Shown here piece by piece: positions 1-7,583 of a stretch of 64,000 nt of DNA. Origin of the DNA: RGIG5612 sp045627365 (GTDB taxonomy: Bacteria > Bacillota > Clostridia > Lachnospirales > Lachnospiraceae). The position numbers were made by a program, and so were the translations under genes. Location of the stretch: NCBI GenBank assembly GCA_045627365.1, contig JAZQNN010000031.1, positions 27,675 through 91,674 on the forward strand, read 5' to 3'. The notes beneath the pieces were generated by a model that was given only the letters and a program-made list of their open reading frames with translations, ran no database searches and had not been told where the DNA came from. The first letter of the stretch is position 1. The number at the start of each line of letters is the position of its first letter.

Positions 1-296
1 AAGACATTTACCAGTTGTTCCGGCATGTCGATCGTCTTCTTGTCTACGAGTTTGCCGTTCCTGATGTAGTTGACGGTCGCGTTCGGATCTACATAGCCGA
101 TCACGTCAAGATTTACCTCGTAATCTCCGTCGATCTTGATAATATCTTTCTTGCCGAGTTTCCTGCTGCTTACATTCTTAATGATAGCGACCGAAAGGTC
201 CAGACTGTCAAGTCCCAGAAGATCGTACAGTTTCATCGCGCTTCCGGCTTTGATGTGGTCAATAACGATGCCGTTTTCTATGGAATCTATATTCAT
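1..296 (-). CDS. pyrI: Aspartate carbamoyltransferase regulatory chain (partial, C-terminus off the window)
   Basis: Allosteric subunit of aspartate transcarbamoylase. In the known enzyme it binds ATP/CTP through its N-terminal domain and docks on PyrB through a C-terminal zinc domain. Only the first 98 codons are inside the window, starting MNIDSIENGIVIDHIKAGSA, which is the typical allosteric-domain opening; the zinc-binding cysteines would lie past the left edge. The start is set by GGAGGA about six bases before ATG. It follows pyrB with 11 bases between the pyrB stop and this start, so it is the last visible gene of the pyr operon. Its presence implies a feedback-regulated PyrB6I6-type complex rather than the unregulated PyrB trimer of Bacillus. 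Confidence 0.9.
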   Translation of the reverse strand, partial: MNIDSIENGIVIDHIKAGSAMKLYDLLGLDSLDLSVAIIKNVSSRKLGKKDIIKIDGDYEVNLDVIGYVDPNATVNYIRNGKLVDKKTIDMPEQLVNV

Positions 297-307
297 GTCC
301 GTCCTCC

Positions 308-1228
308 TTATCTGACTTCTATTCCGAGGTGCTTCAGGATCAGGGCCTCTCGCATGAATTTGCCGTTGAGCACCTGCTTGAAATAGCATGCGCGCGGGTC
401 TTTGTCAATCGCGACACTGATCTCATTTACTCTTGGCAGAGGATGCATTACGATCATGTTCTCCGGTGCCAGTTCCATCTTCTTGGTGTCCAGGATATAG
501 CTGTCCTTGAGTCTTAAATAATCCTCTTCATTGAAGAAACGCTCGCGCTGAACGCGTGTCATATAAAGCACATCCAGTTTCGGCAGAGCCTCTTCAAGGC
601 TTGTTGTCTGCTCGTAAGGAATGCCTTTTTTCTTGATGTTGTCAGTCTTAACATAGCTCGGAAGCTTCAGCTCCTCCGGAGAGATCAGCACGTACTTGAT
701 CCCTTCGTAGCGGCTCATTGCGCTGATCAGTGAGTGCACGGTACGTCCGAATTTTAAATCTCCGCAGAGACCTATAGTCAGGTTGTTGAATCCGCCCTTT
801 TCTCTGTATATCGTCAGAAGATCGGCCAGAGTCTGCGTAGGATGACAGTGTCCTCCGTCACCGGCATTGATGACCGGAATAGTCGCGTTGTTGGATGCAA
901 CCAGTGCGGCGCCTTCCTTAGGGTGGCGCATCGCGATGATGTCCGCATAGCAGCTTACGACCTTAACGGTATCGGCCACGCTTTCGCCCTTGGCTGCGGA
1001 CGAAGAATCCGCTCCTGAAACTGAAATAACATTTCCTCCAAGCTCATACATAGCAGCCTCGAAACTGAGCCTCGTCCTTGTGGACGGCTCAAAGAAGAGC
1101 GTTGCCAGCTTTTTGCCATGGCAGGCCTCGGCGTATTTGGCCGGGTTGGCTATGATGTCCTGTGCTGTTTCGATCAATTCGTTGATTTCCTGAACTGTCA
1201 GATCAGTGATGTCGATGGTGTTTTTCAT
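308..1228 (-). CDS. pyrB: Aspartate carbamoyltransferase catalytic chain
   Basis: Condenses carbamoyl phosphate with aspartate to N-carbamoyl-aspartate, the committed step of pyrimidine synthesis. The 306-residue product has the carbamoyl-phosphate loop STRTR (residues 49-53), HPTQT (129-133) and HPLPR near 265, all diagnostic. An upstream in-frame ATG would add 25 residues, but ATG at 1228 has AAGGAG six bases before it and gives the usual family length, so I use 1228. It sits 13 bases after pyrE and is followed directly by pyrI, as expected for a holoenzyme with regulatory chains. Confidence 0.96.
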   Translation of the reverse strand: MKNTIDITDLTVQEINELIETAQDIIANPAKYAEACHGKKLATLFFEPSTRTRLSFEAAMYELGGNVISVSGADSSSAAKGESVADTVKVVSCYADIIAMRHPKEGAALVASNNATIPVINAGDGGHCHPTQTLADLLTIYREKGGFNNLTIGLCGDLKFGRTVHSLISAMSRYEGIKYVLISPEELKLPSYVKTDNIKKKGIPYEQTTSLEEALPKLDVLYMTRVQRERFFNEEDYLRLKDSYILDTKKMELAPENMIVMHPLPRVNEISVAIDKDPRACYFKQVLNGKFMREALILKHLGIEVR

Positions 1229-1241
1229 CTTGAACTCCTTG

Positions 1242-1877
1242 TCATTTGATCCAGCTCTCGTCCGATGGGTTGTTTCTGAATGCGATAAGCCTTGCGATGT
1301 CATCCGGCTTTATGTAGTCCTCTTCAGCGGCAACTTCCGCGATCACATCGAAGTTGGTAAGGGAGATGTTCTTAACATTCGCCTCCGCAAGCCTTTCAAG
1401 GCCCTTCTTCATTCCGTATGTGAAGATGGACACAACGCCTAAGACGTCCGCTCCGGCTTCTCTTAGTACGTTTACTACTTCAATAACGCTTCCGCCCGTG
1501 GAAATAAGGTCTTCAACAACTACGACCTTCTGTCCCGGCTCCAAGCGTCCTTCTATCTGGTTCTGGCGTCCGTGATCTTTCGCGCCGCTTCTTACGTACC
1601 CCATCGGCATACCGAGGATATGGCCTGCTATTGCGGCGTGCGCGATGCCTGCTGTGGATGTTCCCATCAGCACATCCGCCTCAGGATATTCTCTTTTTAC
1701 GATCTCGGCGATCGCGTTTTCCACATCTTCCCTTACCTCGGGTGCAGTAAGGATCAGTCTGTTATCGCAATAAACCGGGCTCTTGATCCCGCTTGCCCAG
1801 GTAAACGGCTCTTCCGGACGGAAGAATACTGCTTTGATCTTCAGCAGATCTTTGGCGATCAGTCTCTCTATTTCCAT
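1242..1877 (-). CDS. pyrE: Orotate phosphoribosyltransferase
   Basis: Transfers phosphoribose from PRPP to orotate to give OMP. The product is 211 residues, the normal size. The PRPP-binding signature VVVVEDLISTGGS is present around residues 118-130, and the N-terminal half carries the TWASGIKSPVYCDNR segment typical of PyrE. It lies 12 bases downstream of pyrF on the same strand inside the pyr operon and supplies the substrate of PyrF. Confidence 0.96.
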   Translation of the reverse strand: MEIERLIAKDLLKIKAVFFRPEEPFTWASGIKSPVYCDNRLILTAPEVREDVENAIAEIVKREYPEADVLMGTSTAGIAHAAIAGHILGMPMGYVRSGAKDHGRQNQIEGRLEPGQKVVVVEDLISTGGSVIEVVNVLREAGADVLGVVSIFTYGMKKGLERLAEANVKNISLTNFDVIAEVAAEEDYIKPDDIARLIAFRNNPSDESWIK

Positions 1878-1889
1878 ATCAGCCTCCTG

Positions 1890-2594
1890 TCAGTCAACAA
1901 ATTCTCTTATACATCTTTCATATGCGGCAACCGGGTCATCGGCCTGAGTGATCGGGCGTCCGACAACGATATAATCAGAGCCTTCCTTCCGTGCCTGTTC
2001 AGGCGTCATAACGCGCTTCTGGTCGCCCACCGCACCGTCCGCGAATCTAACTCCCGGCGTAACGGTATAGAATTCCTTACCGCAGGCTGCGTGAACCGCG
2101 CCTGCTTCAAGCGGCGAGCATACTACTCCGTCAAGTCCTGCTGCAGCCGCATTTTCAGCGTAATGAATTACCACATCCGCGATAGGCTCATTTATCAGGA
2201 GATCCCTCTGCATCGTCTCCTGGTCTGTGCTTGTAAGCTGGGTAACAGCAAGAAGTATCGGTCTGGTGCCGTCCGGTCTTGTAAGCCCTTCAAGGGCAGC
2301 CTCCATCATCGGTCTGGTGCCGGCCGCATGAAGATTTACCATGTCCACATCCAGCTTTGAAAGCACGTTCATCGCCTTCTTGACCGTATTGGGAATATCG
2401 TGAAGCTTAAGGTCGAGGAAAATCTTATGTCCTCTCTTCTTGATCTGCTTTACTATCTCCGGTCCTTCCGCGTAGAAAAGCTCCATGCCGATCTTCACGA
2501 ATGGTTTTCTTGCGCTTCCTGAGAATTTGTCCAGGAAGCTGTATGTTGCCTCAGCCGATGCGAAATCGCAGGCTATGATTACATCTTTTCCCAT
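1890..2594 (-). CDS. pyrF: Orotidine 5'-phosphate decarboxylase
   Basis: Decarboxylates OMP to UMP, the last step of the de novo pathway. The 234-residue product contains the catalytic signature FLDLKLHDIPNTV (Lys and Asp residues of the DxKxxD motif) near residue 60 and the C-terminal phosphate-binding GSDYIVVGRPI segment. Its ATG shares one base with the pyrD stop (TAATG), implying translational coupling. Compact size and good alignment to the short TIM-barrel group make the call safe. Confidence 0.96.
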   Translation of the reverse strand: MGKDVIIACDFASAEATYSFLDKFSGSARKPFVKIGMELFYAEGPEIVKQIKKRGHKIFLDLKLHDIPNTVKKAMNVLSKLDVDMVNLHAAGTRPMMEAALEGLTRPDGTRPILLAVTQLTSTDQETMQRDLLINEPIADVVIHYAENAAAAGLDGVVCSPLEAGAVHAACGKEFYTVTPGVRFADGAVGDQKRVMTPEQARKEGSDYIVVGRPITQADDPVAAYERCIREFVD

Positions 2595-3520
2595 TATCTT
2601 GCTGCTCCTATTATGTCACTAAGTTTGTCGATCCTGTACTTGTCCATTGTTGCCGGCAGAGCCTCGATGATCTTCTTAGCGGCAAACGGATCTACCAGAT
2701 TGGCCGCGCCGACCTCAACGGCCGTTGCGCCTGCCATCATCATTTCTATTACATCTTCTGCTGTTGAAACTCCGCCCATTCCGACGACCGGGATATTCAC
2801 TGCGCACGACACCTGATAAACCATTCTTAAGGCCACCGGGAATATCGCAGGCCCTGAAAAGCCGCCCATGGTGTTGGCAATTATCGGCTTTCCGGTCTTC
2901 AGGTTTATTCTCATTCCGAGCATTGTATTTATCAGACTGATGCCGTCGGCTCCCGCGTCTTCGCACGCCTTGGCAATGCTTACTATGTCCGTAACGTTTG
3001 GCGTCAGTTTGACGATCACAGGCTTGTCAGCCACTTTCTTTACTGCTGCCGTTACCTCAGCCGCGCATTCAGGGTCGGTGCCGAAAGTCATACCGCCCCC
3101 GTGAACGTTCGGGCAGCTAATATTGACCTCAAACCAGCCAATCTGATCCTGGCCGGCAAGGCGTCCCACTGTGTAAACATAATCGTCTACTGAAAAACCG
3201 CTGACATTTGCCATTACCGGCTTGTTAAAGCATTCTTTAAGCTTCGGAAGCTCATTGCGAGTGACCGCCTCAACGCCGGGATTTTGAAGTCCGACCGCGT
3301 TGATCATTCCGGCTGTGCACTCCGCGATCCTCGGTGTGGGATTTCCGAAGCGTGCCTCTTTGGTCGTTCCTTTAAATGAGAAAGTCCCGAGGCAGTTTAT
3401 GTCGTAAAGCTCGGCAAATTCATATCCGTATCCGAAAGTTCCGGAGGCCGGGATCACAGGATTATCCAGGCAGATCCCCAGAAGATCGACCTTCAGTCTG
3501 TCGTTTCTTACTTCTCCCAC
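2594..3520 (-). CDS. pyrD: Dihydroorotate dehydrogenase, type IB catalytic subunit
   Basis: FMN enzyme oxidising dihydroorotate to orotate; in type IB enzymes electrons pass through PyrK to NAD+. The product is 308 residues when started at a GTG (3520) that follows AAAGGAGGAGATCCT; an ATG 99 bases further upstream lies inside pyrK, lacks a ribosome site and gives an unlikely extension. Visible motifs are NPVIPASGTFGYG at the N-terminus, VNISCPNVHGGG with the active-site Cys of class 1 enzymes, and VVGMGGV in the FMN phosphate site. It overlaps the end of pyrK by 13 bases, consistent with a PyrDK complex. Confidence 0.94.
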   Translation of the reverse strand: MGEVRNDRLKVDLLGICLDNPVIPASGTFGYGYEFAELYDINCLGTFSFKGTTKEARFGNPTPRIAECTAGMINAVGLQNPGVEAVTRNELPKLKECFNKPVMANVSGFSVDDYVYTVGRLAGQDQIGWFEVNISCPNVHGGGMTFGTDPECAAEVTAAVKKVADKPVIVKLTPNVTDIVSIAKACEDAGADGISLINTMLGMRINLKTGKPIIANTMGGFSGPAIFPVALRMVYQVSCAVNIPVVGMGGVSTAEDVIEMMMAGATAVEVGAANLVDPFAAKKIIEALPATMDKYRIDKLSDIIGAAR

Positions 3521-4254
3521 AGGATCTCCTCCTTTCTCATTACAGGCCCGTCCTTGCAGATCCTCTTGTATCCGGTCACTGTCTTGCACGAGCACCCCAT
3601 GCAGGCACCGAAGCCGCATCCCATGCGCTCTTCAAAGCTCATCTGGCCGGAGGACGCACACGCTCTGAAAACTGCCTTCAGCATCGGCTCGGGACCGCAT
3701 GCGTAGTAGTATGAATAATCTGCCGGAAGCGCATCTGTTACAAATCCTTTGATGCCGCAGCTTCCGTCGACCGTAGTTACTATCGTCTTACATCCTAATG
3801 CCTTGAATTCATCTTCATAAAAGATCTCTGAGCGAGTGTTGAAGCCGAGAATAACGGTTACAGGCTTTCCTTCTTCGGTCAGTTTTCTGGCCAGATAATA
3901 CATCGGGGGAACGCCAACGCCTCCGCCGATAAGAAGCGGTGCATTGCCCGCGTCAGAAAGATCGTAGCCATTTCCAAGGCCTTCAAGAACATCCAGCTTC
4001 TCGCCCGGCAGCATACCGGCCATCTGCTCGGTTCCCTGACCGACCACTTTGTAAATGATAGTAACGATCGCGCCTTCTAAGGTCTTTTCAAAGTCGCAGA
4101 CCGATATCGGGCGTCTTAAATACTTTCCCTCAAGCGCGATATTGATAAACTGACCCGGCTTCAGCTCCTCGCCGGATGTGCTGTTCAGCTTCATCCGGTA
4201 CACTGAAGGTGCCAGCATCTTATTCTCTGTTATTTCCAAAAAGCTGTTTTTCAT
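3508..4254 (-). CDS. pyrK: Dihydroorotate dehydrogenase electron-transfer subunit
   Basis: FAD and [2Fe-2S] subunit that passes electrons from PyrD to NAD+. The 248-residue protein has a ferredoxin-reductase-like N-terminal half (the RRPISVCD flavin-binding stretch), a GGGVGVPPMYYLA nucleotide-binding segment, and a C-terminal cysteine cluster ERMGCGFGACMGCSC followed by a fourth Cys in RICKDGPV. The start overlaps the pyrC stop as ATGA. Its linkage to pyrD defines the type IB enzyme. Confidence 0.95.
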   Translation of the reverse strand: MKNSFLEITENKMLAPSVYRMKLNSTSGEELKPGQFINIALEGKYLRRPISVCDFEKTLEGAIVTIIYKVVGQGTEQMAGMLPGEKLDVLEGLGNGYDLSDAGNAPLLIGGGVGVPPMYYLARKLTEEGKPVTVILGFNTRSEIFYEDEFKALGCKTIVTTVDGSCGIKGFVTDALPADYSYYYACGPEPMLKAVFRACASSGQMSFEERMGCGFGACMGCSCKTVTGYKRICKDGPVMRKEEILWEK

Positions 4255-5387
4255 AAACTGTATACCACCTTGCCGCCGCAGACGGTCTCAATGCATTTTC
4301 CGTATACTTCCATGCCTTCGAAAGGTGAGGATTTGCCCATTGACAGAAACTCACTGCTGTCAATGATGTATGGAGTTTCAAGGTCCCAAAGGCTGTAGTC
4401 CATGCTCTCGTCAGGGAGCGGCAGTCCGAACCTTTTTCTTGGATTAACTACCAGAAGGTCAAGGAGCTTTTCCATCGGGATCACGCCTTCTCTGACCAGC
4501 TTAGTGTAAAGCACCGGAAAAGCTGTCTCTATTCCCACTATTCCGTTGGCGCTTCCGGCAAGACCTTTGCTCTTTTCCTCGGCGCTGTGCGGTGCATGGT
4601 CAGTAGCGATCATATCGATCGTGCCGTCCTTCAGACCTTCAAGGAGCGCAAGCCTGTCTTCTTCGGATCTGAGCGGCGGATTCATCTTGAAACGGCCCTC
4701 TTCCTTGAGGCAGCCTTCGTCCAGCACCAGATAATGAGGTGCTGTCTCGCACGTTATATCAATGCCTTCTGCCTTGGCTTTTCTTATTATCTCGACGCTC
4801 TCCTTACAGGAGATGTGGCAGACGTGATAAGCGCAGCCGATCTTAGCTGCCAGCTTCACGTCGCGCGCGATGGGTCCCCACTCACTTTCGCTGACTATTC
4901 CTTTATGTCCGTGCTCTTTCGCGTATTTCCCATCATGGATATACCCGCCGTTAAGGAGCGAGTTATCCTCGCAGTGCGCAACGATTATCTTGCCTTTGGC
5001 CTTGGCCTTCAGCATTGCCTCAAGCATCATTTCCTCTGACTGAACGCCCTTCCCGTCATCGGAAAAAGCTATAACAGAATCTGCCATTTCATCGATATCT
5101 GACAGTGCCTTACCAAGTTCTCCTTTGGTTATCGCTCCATACGGATATACATTGATCACGGCGTCTTTCTCGATGATATCCTGCTGCACTTTAAGGTGCT
5201 CTAAGCTATCCGGAACAGGGTCCAGATTAGGCATGGTAAAGACAGCCGTATAGCCGCCTCTGGCTGCCGCCTGAGTGCCGCTTTTAATGGTTTCTTTATA
5301 AGAAAAACCCGGCTCTCTGAAATGCACATGTACATCACAGAAACCGGGTAATAATACATATCTGGTTGCTTTAGCCGTTAAGCTCAT
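4251..5387 (-). CDS. pyrC: Dihydroorotase, class I type, with an unusually short N-terminus
   Basis: Zinc amidohydrolase cyclising carbamoyl-aspartate to dihydroorotate. The HVHFREPG metal motif, NPRKRFGLP and DHAPHSAEEK are all present. The protein is 378 residues, and only about 18 residues precede the first metal histidine, whereas class I dihydroorotases usually carry about 50-60 residues of beta-sandwich there. An in-frame TAG lies four codons upstream of the ATG and AGGAG is well placed, so the short form appears genuine rather than a mis-called start. It is the first gene of the pyr operon. Confidence 0.92.
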   Translation of the reverse strand: MSLTAKATRYVLLPGFCDVHVHFREPGFSYKETIKSGTQAAARGGYTAVFTMPNLDPVPDSLEHLKVQQDIIEKDAVINVYPYGAITKGELGKALSDIDEMADSVIAFSDDGKGVQSEEMMLEAMLKAKAKGKIIVAHCEDNSLLNGGYIHDGKYAKEHGHKGIVSESEWGPIARDVKLAAKIGCAYHVCHISCKESVEIIRKAKAEGIDITCETAPHYLVLDEGCLKEEGRFKMNPPLRSEEDRLALLEGLKDGTIDMIATDHAPHSAEEKSKGLAGSANGIVGIETAFPVLYTKLVREGVIPMEKLLDLLVVNPRKRFGLPLPDESMDYSLWDLETPYIIDSSEFLSMGKSSPFEGMEVYGKCIETVCGGKVVYSL

Positions 5388-5438
5388 ATATTGCTCCTAT
5401 CTTGGCGATCTCTCTGTACCGCATTTAAAGATACTTAA

Positions 5439-5467
5439 ATGATATATTACACATATATAAAAGTCAA
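5439..5467 (-). promoter_or_regulatory. Promoter of the pyr operon
   Basis: On the minus strand TTGACT (5462-5467) and TATCAT (5439-5444) are separated by exactly 17 bases. The leader to pyrC is only about 50 bases and contains no hairpin followed by a T-run, so a PyrR-type transcription attenuator is not visible. The -35 box abuts the -35 box of the divergent folD promoter. Confidence 0.6.
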
Positions 5468-5496
5468 TGTACAACTCTACCGATTTCGGTTATAAT
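5468..5496 (+). promoter_or_regulatory. Promoter of folD
   Basis: TGTACA (5468-5473), a 17-base spacer and a perfect TATAAT (5491-5496) lie about 45 bases before the folD start. The -35 hexamer touches that of the divergent pyr promoter with no base in between, so the two RNA polymerase sites must overlap physically. Confidence 0.55.
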
Positions 5497-5541
5497 TTGG
5501 CTTGTAAAAAGAGCTTATTTCATAAAAATGAGGTAGATAAA

Positions 5542-6393
5542 ATGGCAGAGATCATCAAAGGAGCAGCCGTTGCTGCAGCCCTTAAAGAGCAAATGAAAAA
5601 TGACATCGCAGCCGCAGGAATTACCCCTGTTTTAGGCATCGTGCGCGTAGGTGCCAAGGGGAGCGACCTGGCGTATGAACGCGGCGTAAGGAAAACATGC
5701 GAGAGCGTCGGGATCGATATAAAATTGCTGGAGCTTCCGGAAGATGTGACCCAAGCGGAGCTTGAAAAGGAATTTGCCGCCTTCAACTTAGATCCGTCTG
5801 TTCACGGAATACTTCTCTTCAGGCCGCTTCCTTCAGGACTTGACGAGACTCCTCTGCTTCAGATGATAGACCCGGAGAAGGATATGGACTGCATGAGCCC
5901 TGCCAACTGGGCAAAGCTTGCCATGGGCGATGAGAGCGGATATTTCCCATGCACAGCCGAAGCTGTCATAAAGATCTGCGAATTCGCCGGAGTTGAATTC
6001 AATGGTGCCAATGCCGTTGTTCTCGGAAGAAGCCAGGTTATCGGAAAGCCTCTCGGTCTTATGCTTCTTGCCCGTCACGCCTCTGTTTCATGGTGCCATT
6101 CCAGGACCCGCGATATTCCGTCAAGATGCATCGATGCGGACATTCTGATCTCCGCATGCGGAGTTCCTAAGCTTGTCGGCGCTGACATTGCCAAAGGCGT
6201 AGCTTCCGGATGCACTGCGATCGATGTCGGAATGAATTTTGTCGACGGTCAGATGTGCGGTGACTTCGCCTTTGATGAGGTCGAACCTTACGTTGCCGGG
6301 ATCACTCCTGTCCCGGGCGGCGTCGGTGCTGTGACCAATACCATCATGGCAACACACGTTGTCCGCGCGGCGCTGAAAGCAGCCGGGAAATGA
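5542..6393 (+). CDS. folD: Methylenetetrahydrofolate dehydrogenase / methenyltetrahydrofolate cyclohydrolase
   Basis: Bifunctional enzyme interconverting 5,10-methylene-, 5,10-methenyl- and 10-formyl-tetrahydrofolate. The 283-residue product keeps the FolD order: GIVRVGAKGSDLAYERG near residue 40, the GILLFRPLPSGLDE loop, VVLGRSQVIGKPLG in the NAD(P) domain and TPVPGGVGAVTNT at the C-terminus. I start at MAEIIKG (5542), preceded by GAGGT and matching the family N-terminus, rather than at an ATG 75 bases upstream that falls before the ribosome site. The gene is monocistronic. It functions with fchA and fhs encoded 3-6 kb away on the other strand. Confidence 0.95.
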   Translation: MAEIIKGAAVAAALKEQMKNDIAAAGITPVLGIVRVGAKGSDLAYERGVRKTCESVGIDIKLLELPEDVTQAELEKEFAAFNLDPSVHGILLFRPLPSGLDETPLLQMIDPEKDMDCMSPANWAKLAMGDESGYFPCTAEAVIKICEFAGVEFNGANAVVLGRSQVIGKPLGLMLLARHASVSWCHSRTRDIPSRCIDADILISACGVPKLVGADIAKGVASGCTAIDVGMNFVDGQMCGDFAFDEVEPYVAGITPVPGGVGAVTNTIMATHVVRAALKAAGK

Positions 6394-6432
6394 CCGGCCG
6401 GCGTGGTCACCGACTTTTCACAAATCGTTTTG

Positions 6433-6461
6433 TTTACTTTTTTTCTTATTTATAGTAAAAT
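6433..6461 (+). promoter_or_regulatory. Candidate promoter for the glycosidase-like membrane protein gene
   Basis: TTTACT (6433-6438), a 17-base spacer and TAAAAT (6456-6461) precede the gene at 6516 by about 55 bases, in a T-rich stretch after folD. Confidence 0.4.
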
Positions 6462-6515
6462 GCCTTTGCCTATGTTTTTAGGTTTAAAATTTGATTATTT
6501 TTTAGGAGATTTTTC

Positions 6516-7553
6516 ATGAAAGCTCTCAAGTATATAGGTAGATTTTTCCTTACCTTACTTATCACTCTTGTTTTCGTGGCGTTGGCATGCCTTGCCGTTA
6601 TCTACATCATGGAGAAGGGCCCATCCGAATCAGCCAAGGTGCTCTTTGTCCGTTCGCTTAACGAGACCAGCCGTATCGGCTGGATCAGCAAGATCTTCCT
6701 TTCAGAGGAGGAGGTCGAGGATATCCTTCACCAGACAGAACTGGTTGTTCTTGAAGAAGGTGAGAAGTCTGATACTTCCCTCATTGAGATTCCAAGTGAA
6801 GAAGAAATTTCCAAAGACATCGAGCTCATCGATATCAGCGGCGGTTCTTACAAGGGCAAGCTTATGATCGTTCATGATCCGTCGCGTGTTTTCGTTGGCA
6901 CGGTACCAACGTTCGGAACCGGCATCGGTGAGACGGTTCTGGAGATGGTTCAGCGTTATAACAACTCCGGCTACAATATTATCGGCGGAATCAACGGCGG
7001 TGACTTTATCGATGAAGGTGAAGCTGTTAAAGACACATCGTGGCCGCTTGGCGCGGTTTATTCTGAAGGCACGGTCGTTCAGGCTGAGTATGGAGCTGAT
7101 CATTCATACTATCTTGCAGGATTCACAGAGGACAACATATTCGTAATGGGTAATATTACTTTGCATGAGGCGGATGAACTGGGAATTCGTGATGCGATAT
7201 ATTGTAAACACGATACCGGTCCTTTCCTCGTTAAAGACGGACAGGTGCTTCTTGACGAGATGCCTAACTCAGCAACTTACGGCGGCGGCAAGAACCCGCG
7301 TACCGCTATCGGTCAGACCAAGGACGGCTCAGTTCTTCTTCTGGTTGTCGATGGTCGCCAGGCCAACTCCTTAGGAGCTACGTTCAAAGATTTGGCTTAC
7401 ATAATGCTTGAATACGGTGCTGTTAACGCAGCTGCTATGGACGGCGGCACATCAACACAGATGATCTACGAGAATGAGATCCTTAATTCCCCATACTCGC
7501 CTTTAGGTCCCCGTATGTGCCCGACAGCATGGCTGGTTAAAGGTATTGACTAA
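6516..7553 (+). CDS. Membrane-anchored phosphodiester glycosidase (NAGPA domain) family protein
   Basis: A 345-residue protein with one N-terminal membrane helix (about residues 7-31) and an exported body. The C-terminal two thirds match the NAGPA/phosphodiester-alpha-GlcNAcase-like fold (PF09992 family): GGINGGDF near residue 155, RTAIGQTKDGSVLLLVVDGR and AMDGGTSTQM near the end are the conserved core segments. Family members in bacteria are thought to act on cell-envelope sugar phosphodiesters; the substrate here is unknown. AGGAG lies nine bases before the ATG. A second membrane protein gene follows 30 bases later, so the two are probably co-transcribed. Confidence 0.82.
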   Translation: MKALKYIGRFFLTLLITLVFVALACLAVIYIMEKGPSESAKVLFVRSLNETSRIGWISKIFLSEEEVEDILHQTELVVLEEGEKSDTSLIEIPSEEEISKDIELIDISGGSYKGKLMIVHDPSRVFVGTVPTFGTGIGETVLEMVQRYNNSGYNIIGGINGGDFIDEGEAVKDTSWPLGAVYSEGTVVQAEYGADHSYYLAGFTEDNIFVMGNITLHEADELGIRDAIYCKHDTGPFLVKDGQVLLDEMPNSATYGGGKNPRTAIGQTKDGSVLLLVVDGRQANSLGATFKDLAYIMLEYGAVNAAAMDGGTSTQMIYENEILNSPYSPLGPRMCPTAWLVKGID

Positions 7554-7583
7554 TTACTTGAAACTGATAAAAGGACTATGACT

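Noticed and set aside
1572..2360. Long open frame on the plus strand (262 codons) opposite pyrE/pyrF
   Set aside because: Antisense to strongly conserved pyrE and pyrF; its translation is low in recognisable motifs and there is no ribosome site.
3520..3619. Longer pyrD start at 3619
   Set aside because: It would lie inside pyrK and has no ribosome site, whereas GTG at 3520 follows AAAGGAGG.
5388..5440. PyrR-type attenuator before pyrC
   Set aside because: The leader is only about 50 bases and has no terminator hairpin.
6391..6415. Terminator after folD
   Set aside because: TGACC/GGTCA gives only a 5-bp stem with a nine-base loop and four T; too weak to list.
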